From: Sphingomonas sp. GM_Shp_1
GTDB lineage: Bacteria > Pseudomonadota > Alphaproteobacteria > Sphingomonadales > Sphingomonadaceae
Assembly (NCBI RefSeq): GCF_026540895.1
Contig: NZ_JALNUR010000007.1
Coordinates: 54,853 to 118,852 of the forward strand
Length of the DNA: 64,000 bases
Direction: 5' to 3'
In this document: positions 16,826 to 26,246 of the stretch, one piece after another
Layout: every line of letters starts with the position of its first letter
How positions within the stretch are numbered: position 1 is the stretch's first letter
Program-made: the position numbers and the translations under genes
Notes under the pieces: generated by a model
Databases searched by the model: none
Told to the model about the DNA's origin: nothing
Seen by the model: the letters and a program-made list of their open reading frames with translations, nothing else

Positions 16826-19753
16826 TCAGACCTTTATTTCTTCGACGTAGAAGTTTGAGCCGGCTTCCATGAAGCCCTGGTCGTTGCCGCCGCCATAGGC
16901 GACGAAATCAATCCAGAAGCTGTGCGCGCCGACCGGTAGCCCGGCAAAGGCGCGGCCATAGTAAAAGGGACTCCGCACGGAACGGAAACCGTTGATAACG
17001 CAGGACGCGACCCAATACCATTTGGTGTCCATGACGGTGTCCACGCCATCGGTGGTCCGCCCGAAGACGAAGTAGCCCGCATAGTCCCGGCCTGGGCGAG
17101 GTGCCATGTTGCACTCCAGGCGGATGCTGCTGTCTGCGCGCTGCTTGGTGACGCCCAGCGTCAGATAGCGCACCCGCCCGCCGTCGCTGCCGGGGAGCGC
17201 CACGTTGCTCGCCAGCTCGGCGGTGTAGCTGCGCCGGATCGCATAGTCGGCCAGCGCTGGCGTATCGATCGACTTGGCCTTCAGCGTGTCGACCTCGACG
17301 TCGTACATGCGAAGCTTGCCGCCCGCATATCGGAAGACCTCGATCGGCTGGCCGCCGCCATTGCGGTCCCAGAGGACGAAGACATCGCTGTAGATGCCGA
17401 CGACGCTGCCCGCCGGTCCCGCAAGCTGGGAAATCGCACTGACAACGCCGTTCGCCCCCACCGACCACATCGCCAAGGCCGTGCCGGTGGCGGGATCGAG
17501 GCGCTGGAGGTTCTTGATGAACAAGTCGTTCTGTTCGGTTTTGATGCCGATCTGGTCGACCATCTCCACCAGCGACCTGCCATCCGGCGCGCGCGCCAGC
17601 CCATCGATCAACAGTTTGTAGGCACCGATATTGGCGCCCAGGTCCGCCGTGTTTCCGGCATTAGTCAGAATGTCGGTGAGGATCTGCGCGGCCAGTTTCC
17701 CTCCGACATAACTGCCGTCCGGCTGGCGGACTCCGCCGATCGTCGTTCCCGCCGGTGCCCCGACCGTCGCGCCGTTTTCAGGTCGATTTGGGCCAACGAC
17801 AGCGCCGTAGTCGACCGCCACCCCGGAGGTGACCACCGGCCCGAGGATGCGTCGCCCGCCGGTCACGCCGTTGCGCTGATACGATACCGACACCTCATAG
17901 GGGGCACCGCTGCGAACGCTCGTGATCTCGACGCGGCTGGCGCCGACCGACCAGATGCCCGCCGAGGTCCATCCAACGTTCGGCGCCTGGCCCGAAACGA
18001 AAGGTCGATACTCGATGACCACCGCATCGCCGGTGCTCGCGTCAACCGAACCGGTCACCACCAATGCTGGAACCGTCTGCGCCTGGGAGATCAGGCTGGT
18101 CGCGCTGATCGCCCAGGCGTCGACGGCAGGAACGGGCACGAGGGGCGGTCCGGTAACGCCAGGCGTCGGGGGTGGGGTCGCAGCTTGGCCGAGCGCGAAG
18201 GCATGCTTGGCATTCGTCTCGCTGCGAGCGGTGAAGGTCGTCACGCCGCCCGCCGGATCGAGGTCGCGGTTGAGCAGGAGAATGGGTTGCCGGTTCAGGC
18301 CCACCTCAGGCAGGTCGGCGGTGACGCAATCGCCCGGCTTGTACCCCATCCAGAACAGCTTGAGGGGCAGCGTGATCGGGCCGAACTCGCGCGAGTTCTC
18401 GATGTCATAGCGGACCGCCGTGCCGATCTGCTTCGTGTTCTGGATGAACGGATAGTCGAGCACCTTCGACCGCTTGCCGCCGTCCTCGGCGATGTGCTCG
18501 GCAATGCTGATCGGCGATCCGGGCAGGAATTGCCAGTTGTTCTCCTCCAGCCGGTATCGCGGCGTGACGGTATTGATGCGGTTGCGACGCGGCTGGGTGG
18601 TCGCCACCCGCGCCTGGCCAATGACGTCCTGAATTGTCACGGTCGCGAGCGACACCTTCGGCGCGTTCACGAGGCAGCTGATCCGCGCGCCAAGGGGCAT
18701 GGGCTCGCCCATCCCGGCCTGCAGGATCTTCTTCATCGTCGCCCACTTCTCGTCGCGGGAATAGATCATCCCGCCACAGGTCCAGCCATTGGCGGCGGCG
18801 ATGTTCCGGCCCTCGACGAATGCGGCGACGTCGATCAGCCGCCAAGGCGAGCCCATGCCCATCACGCGCTGATAGGTGCTGTTCGGGTTGCTGACGTCGC
18901 GCTGCCAATAGCCATGCGCCCAGCGCAGGCCGAGCAGATAGGGGTTTTCCGTCCACTCCCACGTCGCCATGGCGGCGTCATAGGCTGCGGTATCGGCAGG
19001 GTCGGCCATGCGGTGCGGACCGTTGCCGCCCGGATAGGTCGAGTCCTTCGTCGGGTCGTAGGCCAGCGCGCCGCGCACCGTCCACATGGGGGCGGGCACG
19101 CCGTTCTGATACAGCTTGGCCTTCGTGTCGAAGCGCAGCGTCCAGGTCGCCGCCGCCTTGCCTGACAGCTTGAAGTCGGCGCCCACGCCCGGCGGCGTCC
19201 CGGCGCCAGCGCCGAATGCCAGTGCCGGCGACGCCAACGCGCCAAGCTGGGTCATCGACCACATGAAGCCCGCGAACGCGCCGATCGCGGCGCCGGTGTC
19301 GCTGTACGCTACCGGCACACGGTCGACGGTCTGCCCCTCGATCGCGGCGATCGGGCCGAGTGATAGCACCGCGGCGAACGCCTGGCGGTCATTGTCGCCC
19401 GCGTCGCGCGTGTCCCAGCCACGACGCATGACGATGTCGCCCGCCGTTCCTGTTCGACCTATCGCGAGCGGGACGCCGGCATCCGGGTCGGCCGAGAAAC
19501 TGGTCTGTGATCCCGTCGCGTCAGCGGTCGGTTTTTTGGCAGTCAGGCCAGCCGCAAGAGAAAGAGCGCCGGCCGCTGCAGATGCGATCGTCCCCAGGGT
19601 AGTCAACGCACCCGCTGTGGCAATGCCAGCGATCGAGCCGCCACCGGCGATAGCTGTGCCGAGAAGGCCCGCCGTGCCTGCTGCACCGATGCCTGTCGCG
19701 ACGAGCGCAACAGCGCCCACGACAATGGCAGCCGTCTTGAGTACGTTACTCAT
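16826..19753 (-). CDS. Tail tip / host-specificity protein (lambda J position)
   Basis: This 975-residue protein begins with an Ala/Gly-rich hydrophobic region (about 1-70). A long domain follows with SADPDAGVPLAIGRTGTAGD, and central segments near 520-720 look like fibronectin-type repeats (YEVSVSYQRNGVTGG). The C-terminal part is beta-rich. It occupies the J position after the tape measure and tip genes, so it should form the central tail fibre that contacts the host. Confidence 0.75.
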   Translation of the reverse strand: MSNVLKTAAIVVGAVALVATGIGAAGTAGLLGTAIAGGGSIAGIATAGALTTLGTIASAAAGALSLAAGLTAKKPTADATGSQTSFSADPDAGVPLAIGRTGTAGDIVMRRGWDTRDAGDNDRQAFAAVLSLGPIAAIEGQTVDRVPVAYSDTGAAIGAFAGFMWSMTQLGALASPALAFGAGAGTPPGVGADFKLSGKAAATWTLRFDTKAKLYQNGVPAPMWTVRGALAYDPTKDSTYPGGNGPHRMADPADTAAYDAAMATWEWTENPYLLGLRWAHGYWQRDVSNPNSTYQRVMGMGSPWRLIDVAAFVEGRNIAAANGWTCGGMIYSRDEKWATMKKILQAGMGEPMPLGARISCLVNAPKVSLATVTIQDVIGQARVATTQPRRNRINTVTPRYRLEENNWQFLPGSPISIAEHIAEDGGKRSKVLDYPFIQNTKQIGTAVRYDIENSREFGPITLPLKLFWMGYKPGDCVTADLPEVGLNRQPILLLNRDLDPAGGVTTFTARSETNAKHAFALGQAATPPPTPGVTGPPLVPVPAVDAWAISATSLISQAQTVPALVVTGSVDASTGDAVVIEYRPFVSGQAPNVGWTSAGIWSVGASRVEITSVRSGAPYEVSVSYQRNGVTGGRRILGPVVTSGVAVDYGAVVGPNRPENGATVGAPAGTTIGGVRQPDGSYVGGKLAAQILTDILTNAGNTADLGANIGAYKLLIDGLARAPDGRSLVEMVDQIGIKTEQNDLFIKNLQRLDPATGTALAMWSVGANGVVSAISQLAGPAGSVVGIYSDVFVLWDRNGGGQPIEVFRYAGGKLRMYDVEVDTLKAKSIDTPALADYAIRRSYTAELASNVALPGSDGGRVRYLTLGVTKQRADSSIRLECNMAPRPGRDYAGYFVFGRTTDGVDTVMDTKWYWVASCVINGFRSVRSPFYYGRAFAGLPVGAHSFWIDFVAYGGGNDQGFMEAGSNFYVEEIKV

Positions 19754-19791
19754 GGCGGGGCTCCCGAAAGTGCCCGTCTGGAGAGACGAGA

Positions 19792-20112
19792 ATGTTGATG
19801 ATCGCGACGCTGCTGGTCAGCAGCAGTCAGATTGGGAAATTCGAAGGGCGGAAACCGGAGGCGGAATATCTTGCTTCAGCGCGCCTGGAGGACATCGAGC
19901 GATGCCTTGTTAGGCAGCTTTCTCCACCTCAGGTTTACCGTCAGCCGGATCGACCAGATGACGTCATGATTGTTTGGATGGCAGGCGGCGTCTCCGCCGG
20001 ATCGGCGGCGGCCAGGGTCGACCTTCACAGGTCCGGGGAAAGCACACGCGTCAAATCATGGCTGCCGTCAACGATAGTCGAGCCATGTGCCCCGCAAGCC
20101 AAGGATCAATGA
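19792..20112 (+). CDS. Moron gene 1: conserved hypothetical
   Basis: This 106-residue protein (core LEDIERCLVRQLSPPQVYRQ, DDVMIVWMAG, ARVDLHRSGE) looks like a compact alpha/beta domain. It runs opposite to the tail genes on both sides, which suggests its own promoter and expression from the lysogen. It and the next gene form a two-gene insertion between the tail-tip gene and its partner. Function unknown. Confidence 0.6.
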   Translation: MLMIATLLVSSSQIGKFEGRKPEAEYLASARLEDIERCLVRQLSPPQVYRQPDRPDDVMIVWMAGGVSAGSAAARVDLHRSGESTRVKSWLPSTIVEPCAPQAKDQ

Positions 20113-20113
20113 T

Positions 20114-20344
20114 GTGAAAATCCCAAGCGGCCATTGGCAGCGAGTAACGGGCCTTGTGCTTCTGGCCTTCGGCCTGTTCGCCGCCGTTGCATCCACGCCC
20201 TACAATTCGGCAGCGGCGGTCGCCGCTCTTTGCTTCTCCGTCGGTGGGTCCCTGCTCTTTTGGGGTATTATCTTACGCTATTTTTGCGCCCTGGATCAGA
20301 GATTGGAACGGATAGAACGAGCTATGGGATCGGATGATAGGTGA
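20114..20344 (+). CDS. Moron gene 2: two-segment membrane protein
   Basis: This 76-residue protein starts with GTG 20114 (AAGGA 9 nt upstream) one base after the first moron gene. It has two hydrophobic stretches (VTGLVLLAFGLFAAVAS and AAVAALCFSVGGSLLFWGII) and a charged tail (LDQRLERIERAMGSDD). It may alter the cell envelope of the lysogen, for example in superinfection exclusion. Confidence 0.55.
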   Translation: MKIPSGHWQRVTGLVLLAFGLFAAVASTPYNSAAAVAALCFSVGGSLLFWGIILRYFCALDQRLERIERAMGSDDR

Positions 20345-20347
20345 CCG

Positions 20348-20773
20348 TCAGAAGGCTCGCCACGCGGCAATGTACTCCACCGGCTGCAGGACGGCTGCAC
20401 CGACGGCGTCGGAATGGTATCCCACCACCCGACCATTACCCAGTGCTACCACCAGCGCCCCCAGCTTGTCTTCGGCGGGCAACATCAGGACATCACCGAC
20501 GATCGCCTCGGCCGGGGCGATGCGTTCCAACTCCATGGCATCAAGCGCGTCGGCAAGGCTGGTATAGCCGCGTTCCTCCAGCGCCTTAAGGGCGCTCCGA
20601 GTGGTGCGGTATGCTCCTGATGCGGGCAGCTTCACCTTATGACCGAGGCGGCGGAGGTGAGCCGCGGTCATGCGAACGCAATCCGAGGTGCCGAGCCGCA
20701 TCGGCCGGGCCGACCACTGATCGAGCGTCGCCTGGGCGGCGCGCGTGCGGCGGATGAATGGATCGTCGGTCAT
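20348..20773 (-). CDS. Tail assembly protein, NlpC/P60-like (DUF6950 type; lambda K position)
   Basis: This 141-residue protein has the Cys motif GTSDCVRMTAAHLRR near 31 and a later IVGDVLMLPAEDKLGALVVA / VVGYHSDAV segment consistent with a papain-like fold. It sits between tail-tip partners as lambda K does. Its ATG overlaps the upstream stop by 4 nt. Confidence 0.65.
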   Translation of the reverse strand: MTDDPFIRRTRAAQATLDQWSARPMRLGTSDCVRMTAAHLRRLGHKVKLPASGAYRTTRSALKALEERGYTSLADALDAMELERIAPAEAIVGDVLMLPAEDKLGALVVALGNGRVVGYHSDAVGAAVLQPVEYIAAWRAF

Positions 20774-21420
20774 TGCTCGACCATCCGGCCACCGCCGCCG
20801 CCATAGCCTGCCCCGCCGCCACTGAAGGTCTGCACCGCTCCCTGCACGCCCGGCACGCCCCAATAGACCGTCTCGGCGACACCGGTGACGAAATCCATGC
20901 CCGCCTCATTCGGGAAAATGCTGCGATGGTGCCCGGCGGACAGCCGGGCGCTCTCGTCATCCTCGAACAGGCGCTCGAAAACGCTGGTCACTTCGTACTC
21001 GACGGTGCGCCCCTGCTCGCCCGCATCAAGCGTGGGCACGTCGACCTCGCCCGCAAAGATGAGGTGCGGATCGGGGATGACGCCGCCGGTCGCCGGGTTG
21101 ACGGCCCCAACATAGATATCGACCGGGGCGCCCTGCATAGATGGGGCGGCCAGCGCCGCCGCCGCCGCATCGCCTGCGGGTAACAGGGTCAGTCCGATCG
21201 CGGGCGCGCTATCGCCGACGCCATCGGTCAGATTTTCGACGTCGGAAATGACGCCATAGGTGGGGTCTTCGCCGACATAGGTCTCGCCGCCGAAGCGGAG
21301 GACACCCGATCCGTCGATCAGCCGTATCGTGCCGTCGGGCAGCATGATCTTCACCGCACCGAAGACGGTCGGGGAATCCTTCCGCAGTTCGGCGTCGAGT
21401 GCGGGGGTGAGCGCGGTCAT
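20770..21420 (-). CDS. Tail tip-associated protein (lambda L position)
   Basis: This 216-residue protein has a beta-rich N-terminus (VFGAVKIMLPDGTIRLIDGS, LRFGGETYVG) and a Gly-rich C-terminus. Start ATG 21420 overlaps the previous stop (TGATG). By order it corresponds to a hub or tip assembly protein. No catalytic motif was seen. Confidence 0.6.
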   Translation of the reverse strand: MTALTPALDAELRKDSPTVFGAVKIMLPDGTIRLIDGSGVLRFGGETYVGEDPTYGVISDVENLTDGVGDSAPAIGLTLLPAGDAAAAALAAPSMQGAPVDIYVGAVNPATGGVIPDPHLIFAGEVDVPTLDAGEQGRTVEYEVTSVFERLFEDDESARLSAGHHRSIFPNEAGMDFVTGVAETVYWGVPGVQGAVQTFSGGGAGYGGGGGRMVEQ

Positions 21421-22016
21421 CAAAAACGCTCCGTGATGGTGATGGTGGGAATCTTCGACTTGGCGATCGTCTGCTCGATATCGACGCTCGCGCCGGAAAC
21501 GATGCCCTCAATGTACGGCTTGGCAACCTCGACAACCGAGCCGTCGACGGTCTCGATCCGAAGCATAGGGTCCAGGGTGATGGTCAGCAGCCCGCCAGCA
21601 GACGCGACGAAATCGCCCGCGGCATTGTGAAGGTAGCGCCGGCCGCCATGGATGATGGAGAAGAACTGCCCCTCCCGCAGGACATAGCCGCCGGTGAAGC
21701 CGCGCAGCACCAGCACATTGCCCGCCTGATTGGCCCCGTTGACGACCGGATTGCCGGGGTTGCCGATATCGAGGCCGGGCTGGGGCACGGGGAACAGCGC
21801 CCCCTCTGTTTTCGCGCGCCGCAGGCGGGCGATGAGGATGCGACCATCGGGCTCGGGCTTGAGGCGGGGATAGGTGATGTCGAGGGCGAACCGATTGCCC
21901 AGCCGGTTCAGGCGCTGATAGCCGCCGCCCATGGGGGCTTTCTGATCCGAGCCCCAATCGAGCAGCTTGGGCACCGCCACCTGGGGCAAGCGCGGCTGAG
22001 GGAGTTCGACGGCCAT
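21420..22016 (-). CDS. Distal tail protein (lambda M position)
   Basis: This 198-residue beta-rich protein has segments NRFALDITYPRLKPEPDGRI and VLRGFTGGYVLREGQFFSII that fit a distal-tail/baseplate ring fold. It lies directly after the tape measure, as lambda M does. Confidence 0.6.
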   Translation of the reverse strand: MAVELPQPRLPQVAVPKLLDWGSDQKAPMGGGYQRLNRLGNRFALDITYPRLKPEPDGRILIARLRRAKTEGALFPVPQPGLDIGNPGNPVVNGANQAGNVLVLRGFTGGYVLREGQFFSIIHGGRRYLHNAAGDFVASAGGLLTITLDPMLRIETVDGSVVEVAKPYIEGIVSGASVDIEQTIAKSKIPTITITERF

Positions 22017-22019
22017 AGA

Positions 22020-25000
22020 TCAGGTCCCCGGCAGGCGTCGGCGAGCGCTTCGGCTGGCGTTGCGACCGGCCATGGCCGCGCCGCCGGCCGCGCCACGCAT
22101 CGCCGCGCCGGCACCGATCGCGTTCATCTGCTCGAGCAGGTCCTGCGTCAGGACGGCGCCACGAAGGTCGAAATTGAAGGACGGCGCCGGGCCATTGTCG
22201 TTGCCCGACAGCATGCGCCGGGTCTCCGCCGCCGGATAGATGCGCGTGCCGTCAGGGAGGTCCGCGATCTCGCCGCCGTTCTCGTTCACCCAGGTCAGTC
22301 CGCCGGACCAACGGGCGGTGCCCGATGCGTTGCGGCCGATCTTCGTCGGGTCGATCTCGCTCCAGTTTCCGAGGTCGACATCCGGGCGCATCACCGAGGC
22401 TCCGCCGAACAGCTTGCTGATGTTCCCGAATACCGAACCGAGCGTCGGCAGGTCGCTGTTGCCGTTGATCAGGTTCTTCAACGGGTTGAGCAGCGCGAGC
22501 TTGATGAACTCGTTACGGATGCTGTTCGTGGCGGTCTTGCCCAGCGTCTCCCAGTCCGACCAAGCCTGGGGTGACAGGACATTGTCCACGAACTCCGCGC
22601 CGTAGCCGCGCAGTTCGTTCATCGCCGCCGCCGTCACCTTCAGCTTGGTGTTGATCGCGTCCTGGGTATCGATGCCGCGCATGCGGGCGTCGATGTCCTG
22701 CTGTTCCATATCCGGGAACTGACGTCGTATCTGCTGCTGGACGCGCAACTTCTCCAGTTCGCGGGCGCGGACCTGGTCGCTGACCCCGGCGAGCTCGAGC
22801 TCACGCTGCGACAATTCCAGCTGGTCGGCCTGCGATCGACTGGCGTCGAGGATGTAGCGCGCCATCGCCTGGGCATTGTTGGCACGGGCATCGGCGACCC
22901 GCGCCTCGACCAGCGCGGCACGATCGGCGTCGGTATATCGCTTGTCGTCGGCTTCCTTGTTCGCCGCCCGGCGCGCCGCCTCCATAGCCTGCTGCAGCGG
23001 CGACTTGCTGAGGTCCAGAATGGACGCAACCGTCTCGGCAGTCCGTTGCTTCGTCGCGTCGACCGCTGCGGCGCCAGCGCTGCGCGCCTCCTCGGCATGG
23101 GCATCGGCGAGCGCCTGGCGATAGGCGGCGATGGCGCGCGTGATCTCCTCATAGGCTTTGGTCTGGCCCTGTGCCTGGGCGATCACCTGCATGGCGATCA
23201 GCGGGCGCAACGCGGCCTCGTCGGCAAGGGTCTGGTTCAACTGCGCGGCGGTGATCTTGCCTGCCGCGACATTGTCGTTCGCCGCGCGGCGGGCCGCCGT
23301 CTCCTCCCGAAGACCCGCAATCGTCTTGGCACTGTTCGCGACGCCTTCGGACACTTGCAGGTTGAGTTGGCGGCGAACCTGCGCGTCGACATCGATGCCC
23401 TTGCGGGTCGCATCGGTGGCGGCCTTGCGCCGGGCTTCCGCCTCGACCCCGGCCGCGCTGCTCTTGAGATAGGCGTCAGCGACATCGAGCGCGGCGCGGG
23501 CGCTGACTTCCATCGATTCCGCTTCGCGTGCGAGCGTGGCGGCATGGCCCGCGCCGCTATTCGCGGCTTGGGTGCGGGCGCGGTTGCCCTGGGCCAGGGC
23601 CTGCGCTTCGACCTGGGCGCGGGTCACGACCTCGCCCGACATCTCGATCCGCGCGCGCTCGGACGCCAGTGCGGCCTTGGCGGCGGGCGACTTCGCCGCG
23701 GCGATCCTGGCGTCGATCGCCGCCAGTTGGTTGGCCTTCTCCTGCTTGGGCATGAAGGTGTCGATTGCGTGGCTGTAGGCGTCGAGCGTCGTGGTCAGCT
23801 GCTGGCGCTGTTCGCCGGAGACGCCGGTGTTCAGCGCCGCGCGCAAGCGGCCCGCATTGGCGCGATAGCCGCTCAGCTGATCCGCCCCGGTAAACTGGTC
23901 GACCAGCTGCTGGCCGCCTGCCTGGGCGGCATTGGCGCGAGCCTGATCGGCGCGGCGGGCCTCCGCGGTCATCTGCATGCGCAGACCGGCGATCTGACGG
24001 TCGATATCGGCCTGGAACGATGCCGTGGTCGTGCCCAACAGCATCTGGCCGACCGATGGCCCGAGCGTCCGCTGCTTCTGGAGGTCGGCGATGCGATCCT
24101 GCAGTGTCCCACCCGTGACGGCGCGGTCGATCGCCTTGCCCATCCAGGTCCAGGCATTGGACGCGGAATCGGCGATCCCGTCCCAGGCCCGCTTGAGGAA
24201 GTTGGCGTTGTCGGCGGCGCCCTTGAATGCGGGGCCGAGCGCATCGAGCAGCGCGCGCTGCGCGCCTGTCATGTCGTTCTGCTCGACGAGCTTCTGGATA
24301 TAGTCGGCGGTCGACTGGTTGATGACGCCGTAGCGCGTCGCGAGATCCTCCGCGCCCTTGATGGGGTCGGCGAACGCAGCGGCCAGCTGCGATGCGGCAC
24401 CCTTCGCGTCCTGCCCGGTCGCCGCCGCGAAATCCTTGGTCAGGGCGGTCAGCCCGACCAGCACACCGCCCGTGATCTTGCCGGTTTCGACGAACGACAG
24501 TTCGATCTCGCGCGCGGCGGCCACCGACATATCGCCGGCTTTGGCTGCGGCTTCGGCGTTCGCCTCCAGCGCCGCGCCGGAAAGGCCGAGCATCCGGCCC
24601 GACCCCATCGACACGGCGTTCATTTTGTCGACCGCCGACGAATAGTCGTACCAGGCACTGGCCGCGAGCGCGACAGCGGCGGTGGTCGCGCCGAGTGCCA
24701 GGCGCGTCGGGGTAAGAAGGTTGCGCACCTTGGACAGCGCGCCCGCAACGCCACCGTCATCGGACTGCATGACGGTGACGACGTCGCCCGCCTGCTGCAT
24801 GAATGCGCGCATGGGGCTGGCCCCCGCCAGTACGCTGTCCATGAAGTTGCGCGCCGCCGCTGCGCCGACGATGAACTGCATCCGGTTCAGCCCCAGCGAA
24901 TTGCTATGGGCATCGAGCGACTTTGCGGCGGCGTTCAGGCGGTCGCGCGAAATCGCCAGGGCGGCCGCGTGTTCTTTCTCGTTCAGGTCGCCGCGCGCGA

Positions 25001-25466
25001 GCAGGTCGGCATACGTCTCCAGTTCGTCGTCATAGCGACGCTGGGCGACGGCAAGAGGATCGAGCAGCGCGCGGATCTTCTGGAGGGCGGCCGCTCGCTC
25101 ATCCTGCAGCTTCAATTCGCGCTCGAAGACCGCCGCCGATTCCCGCGCCGCGCCGGTCGATCGATCCAGATTGACGGTCGCGAACTGGGCGCCGTTGCCA
25201 CGCTGGGCATTAGCGGCGTCGATCGACGAGCGGATGTCCGCCCCCGCCGCCGCCAGCTTTGCCGCGTTCGCCTGCTTGCGATAGCTGGCGATTTGCCGCT
25301 CGGTGAGGGCCTCGGCCGCCTTGCCGGCGCGGTCTGCAGCCTGCTCGGCCGCTTCCGCGACACCGGACATTGCATCCTGGCCGGCCTTCCGGACCTCGGC
25401 GAAGTCGTTCTTGAGCTCCGCTTTGCCGTCCGTTCGAAGCTGGAAACCAACGCTACGCATCGCCAT
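22020..25466 (-). CDS. Tail length tape measure protein
   Basis: This 1148-residue protein has a coiled-coil Ala-rich N-terminus, then the tape-measure core near 200-400 (RNFMDSVLAGASPMRAFMQQ, GVINQSTADYIQKLVEQND) with a hydrophobic stretch around ALGATTAAVALAASAWY. Long helical segments follow, and the C-terminal domain has WSDWETLGKTATNSIRNEF and NPLKNLINGNSD. Its length sets the tail length, about 170 nm at the usual 1.5 angstrom per residue (inference). The two chaperones directly upstream coat it during assembly. Confidence 0.9.
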   Translation of the reverse strand: MAMRSVGFQLRTDGKAELKNDFAEVRKAGQDAMSGVAEAAEQAADRAGKAAEALTERQIASYRKQANAAKLAAAGADIRSSIDAANAQRGNGAQFATVNLDRSTGAARESAAVFERELKLQDERAAALQKIRALLDPLAVAQRRYDDELETYADLLARGDLNEKEHAAALAISRDRLNAAAKSLDAHSNSLGLNRMQFIVGAAAARNFMDSVLAGASPMRAFMQQAGDVVTVMQSDDGGVAGALSKVRNLLTPTRLALGATTAAVALAASAWYDYSSAVDKMNAVSMGSGRMLGLSGAALEANAEAAAKAGDMSVAAAREIELSFVETGKITGGVLVGLTALTKDFAAATGQDAKGAASQLAAAFADPIKGAEDLATRYGVINQSTADYIQKLVEQNDMTGAQRALLDALGPAFKGAADNANFLKRAWDGIADSASNAWTWMGKAIDRAVTGGTLQDRIADLQKQRTLGPSVGQMLLGTTTASFQADIDRQIAGLRMQMTAEARRADQARANAAQAGGQQLVDQFTGADQLSGYRANAGRLRAALNTGVSGEQRQQLTTTLDAYSHAIDTFMPKQEKANQLAAIDARIAAAKSPAAKAALASERARIEMSGEVVTRAQVEAQALAQGNRARTQAANSGAGHAATLAREAESMEVSARAALDVADAYLKSSAAGVEAEARRKAATDATRKGIDVDAQVRRQLNLQVSEGVANSAKTIAGLREETAARRAANDNVAAGKITAAQLNQTLADEAALRPLIAMQVIAQAQGQTKAYEEITRAIAAYRQALADAHAEEARSAGAAAVDATKQRTAETVASILDLSKSPLQQAMEAARRAANKEADDKRYTDADRAALVEARVADARANNAQAMARYILDASRSQADQLELSQRELELAGVSDQVRARELEKLRVQQQIRRQFPDMEQQDIDARMRGIDTQDAINTKLKVTAAAMNELRGYGAEFVDNVLSPQAWSDWETLGKTATNSIRNEFIKLALLNPLKNLINGNSDLPTLGSVFGNISKLFGGASVMRPDVDLGNWSEIDPTKIGRNASGTARWSGGLTWVNENGGEIADLPDGTRIYPAAETRRMLSGNDNGPAPSFNFDLRGAVLTQDLLEQMNAIGAGAAMRGAAGGAAMAGRNASRSARRRLPGT

Positions 25467-25836
25467 CGTCGGTCTCCTCTTCGTAAGCGTCGGGGTCGGG
25501 CGGATTGAGCACAGCCCCCTCGATCCGGGGCAGGATCTCGGCCAGCATGGCGGTATCGACGCCGCGCGCCGCGCCCATCATCATGATCGCGCCGAAATCG
25601 AGCCCGAGCGGTCGGGTCGTGAACCCTTCAGGCGTGGGGATGACAGCGGGCCGAATCTGCGACCCGATCCCGGTGATTACTTGCCAGACGGCTTCGCCTG
25701 CTTCCGTTTGGGCTTCGTGCTCGCGGTAGGGGCACTCGTCACATCGCCCGAGCTTTCCGGCGTCGCAGGAGAGATGACAGTATCGGTTTCCGGCATCGCC
25801 CCCTCCGAAGTGCCATTCGGCGAGGGCGCATAGCCG
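25453..25836 (-). CDS. T-part of the tail chaperone, read by -1 frameshift (GT fusion)
   Basis: A 127-codon open frame with no start of its own runs from the slippery site into the tape-measure start. It reads RLCALAEWHFGGGDAGNRYC and later TRPLGLDFGAIMMMGAARGV, and ends at TAG 25453-25455 inside the tape-measure gene start. The overlap with the 3' end of G and the heptamer A AAA AAC at 25836-25842 in the right phase indicate a programmed -1 shift giving a 264-residue GT protein from 26246. Four Cys residues (YCHLSC, RCDECPY) could bind metal. Confidence 0.8.
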   Translation of the reverse strand, partial: RLCALAEWHFGGGDAGNRYCHLSCDAGKLGRCDECPYREHEAQTEAGEAVWQVITGIGSQIRPAVIPTPEGFTTRPLGLDFGAIMMMGAARGVDTAMLAEILPRIEGAVLNPPDPDAYEEETDDGDA

Positions 25837-26246
25837 TTTTTTTCCGCGTCCAGCTGCGTCCAGGGCAGGACATATTCGCGATCGGCCGCCTCGAACAGGC
25901 GTGGCTCGGCGATGAAGGCCGAGATGGTGCCCGGCCGAACCTCGACGAACCGATCCTCGTCGTCGCGGATCTCGACGTCATGCGTGGGCTCGATCACCTC
26001 GCCCTGCTGACCGACGATACCGGTCCAGCTGAGCAGGTTGTAGCGGATAATCGCCGCGGTGAAGGCGTCACCGGCTCGTTCAACTGCGGTCGGGTCGGCG
26101 CGAAGGACCTCGGCGACGGCACGGCGCGCGGCTCGCAGCGACAAGGGCGATGGCTGGGGATTGAAGGTGGCGGTGACCGCCGGATGATCCCCGCGCGCGG
26201 GGATCAATTCCTTGGTCACCGGCTCAGGCTTGGCGAGTGCCCACAT
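25677..26246 (-). CDS. Tail assembly chaperone G
   Basis: This 189-residue protein (about 140 ordered residues, then a Ser/Thr/Lys-rich tail) occupies the lambda G position between tail tube and tape measure. The slippery sequence GAA AAA AAC falls at codons 135-137. Most ribosomes make G, and a minority should shift to make GT. Start 26246 overlaps the previous stop (TGATG). Confidence 0.75.
   Translation of the reverse strand: MWALAKPEPVTKELIPARGDHPAVTATFNPQPSPLSLRAARRAVAEVLRADPTAVERAGDAFTAAIIRYNLLSWTGIVGQQGEVIEPTHDVEIRDDEDRFVEVRPGTISAFIAEPRLFEAADREYVLPWTQLDAEKNGYAPSPNGTSEGAMPETDTVISPATPESSGDVTSAPTASTKPKRKQAKPSGK

Noticed and set aside
23046..25508. A long 820-residue open frame on the plus strand
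   Set aside because: It is antisense to the tape-measure gene, has Arg/Gly-rich low-complexity translation and exists only because of high GC.
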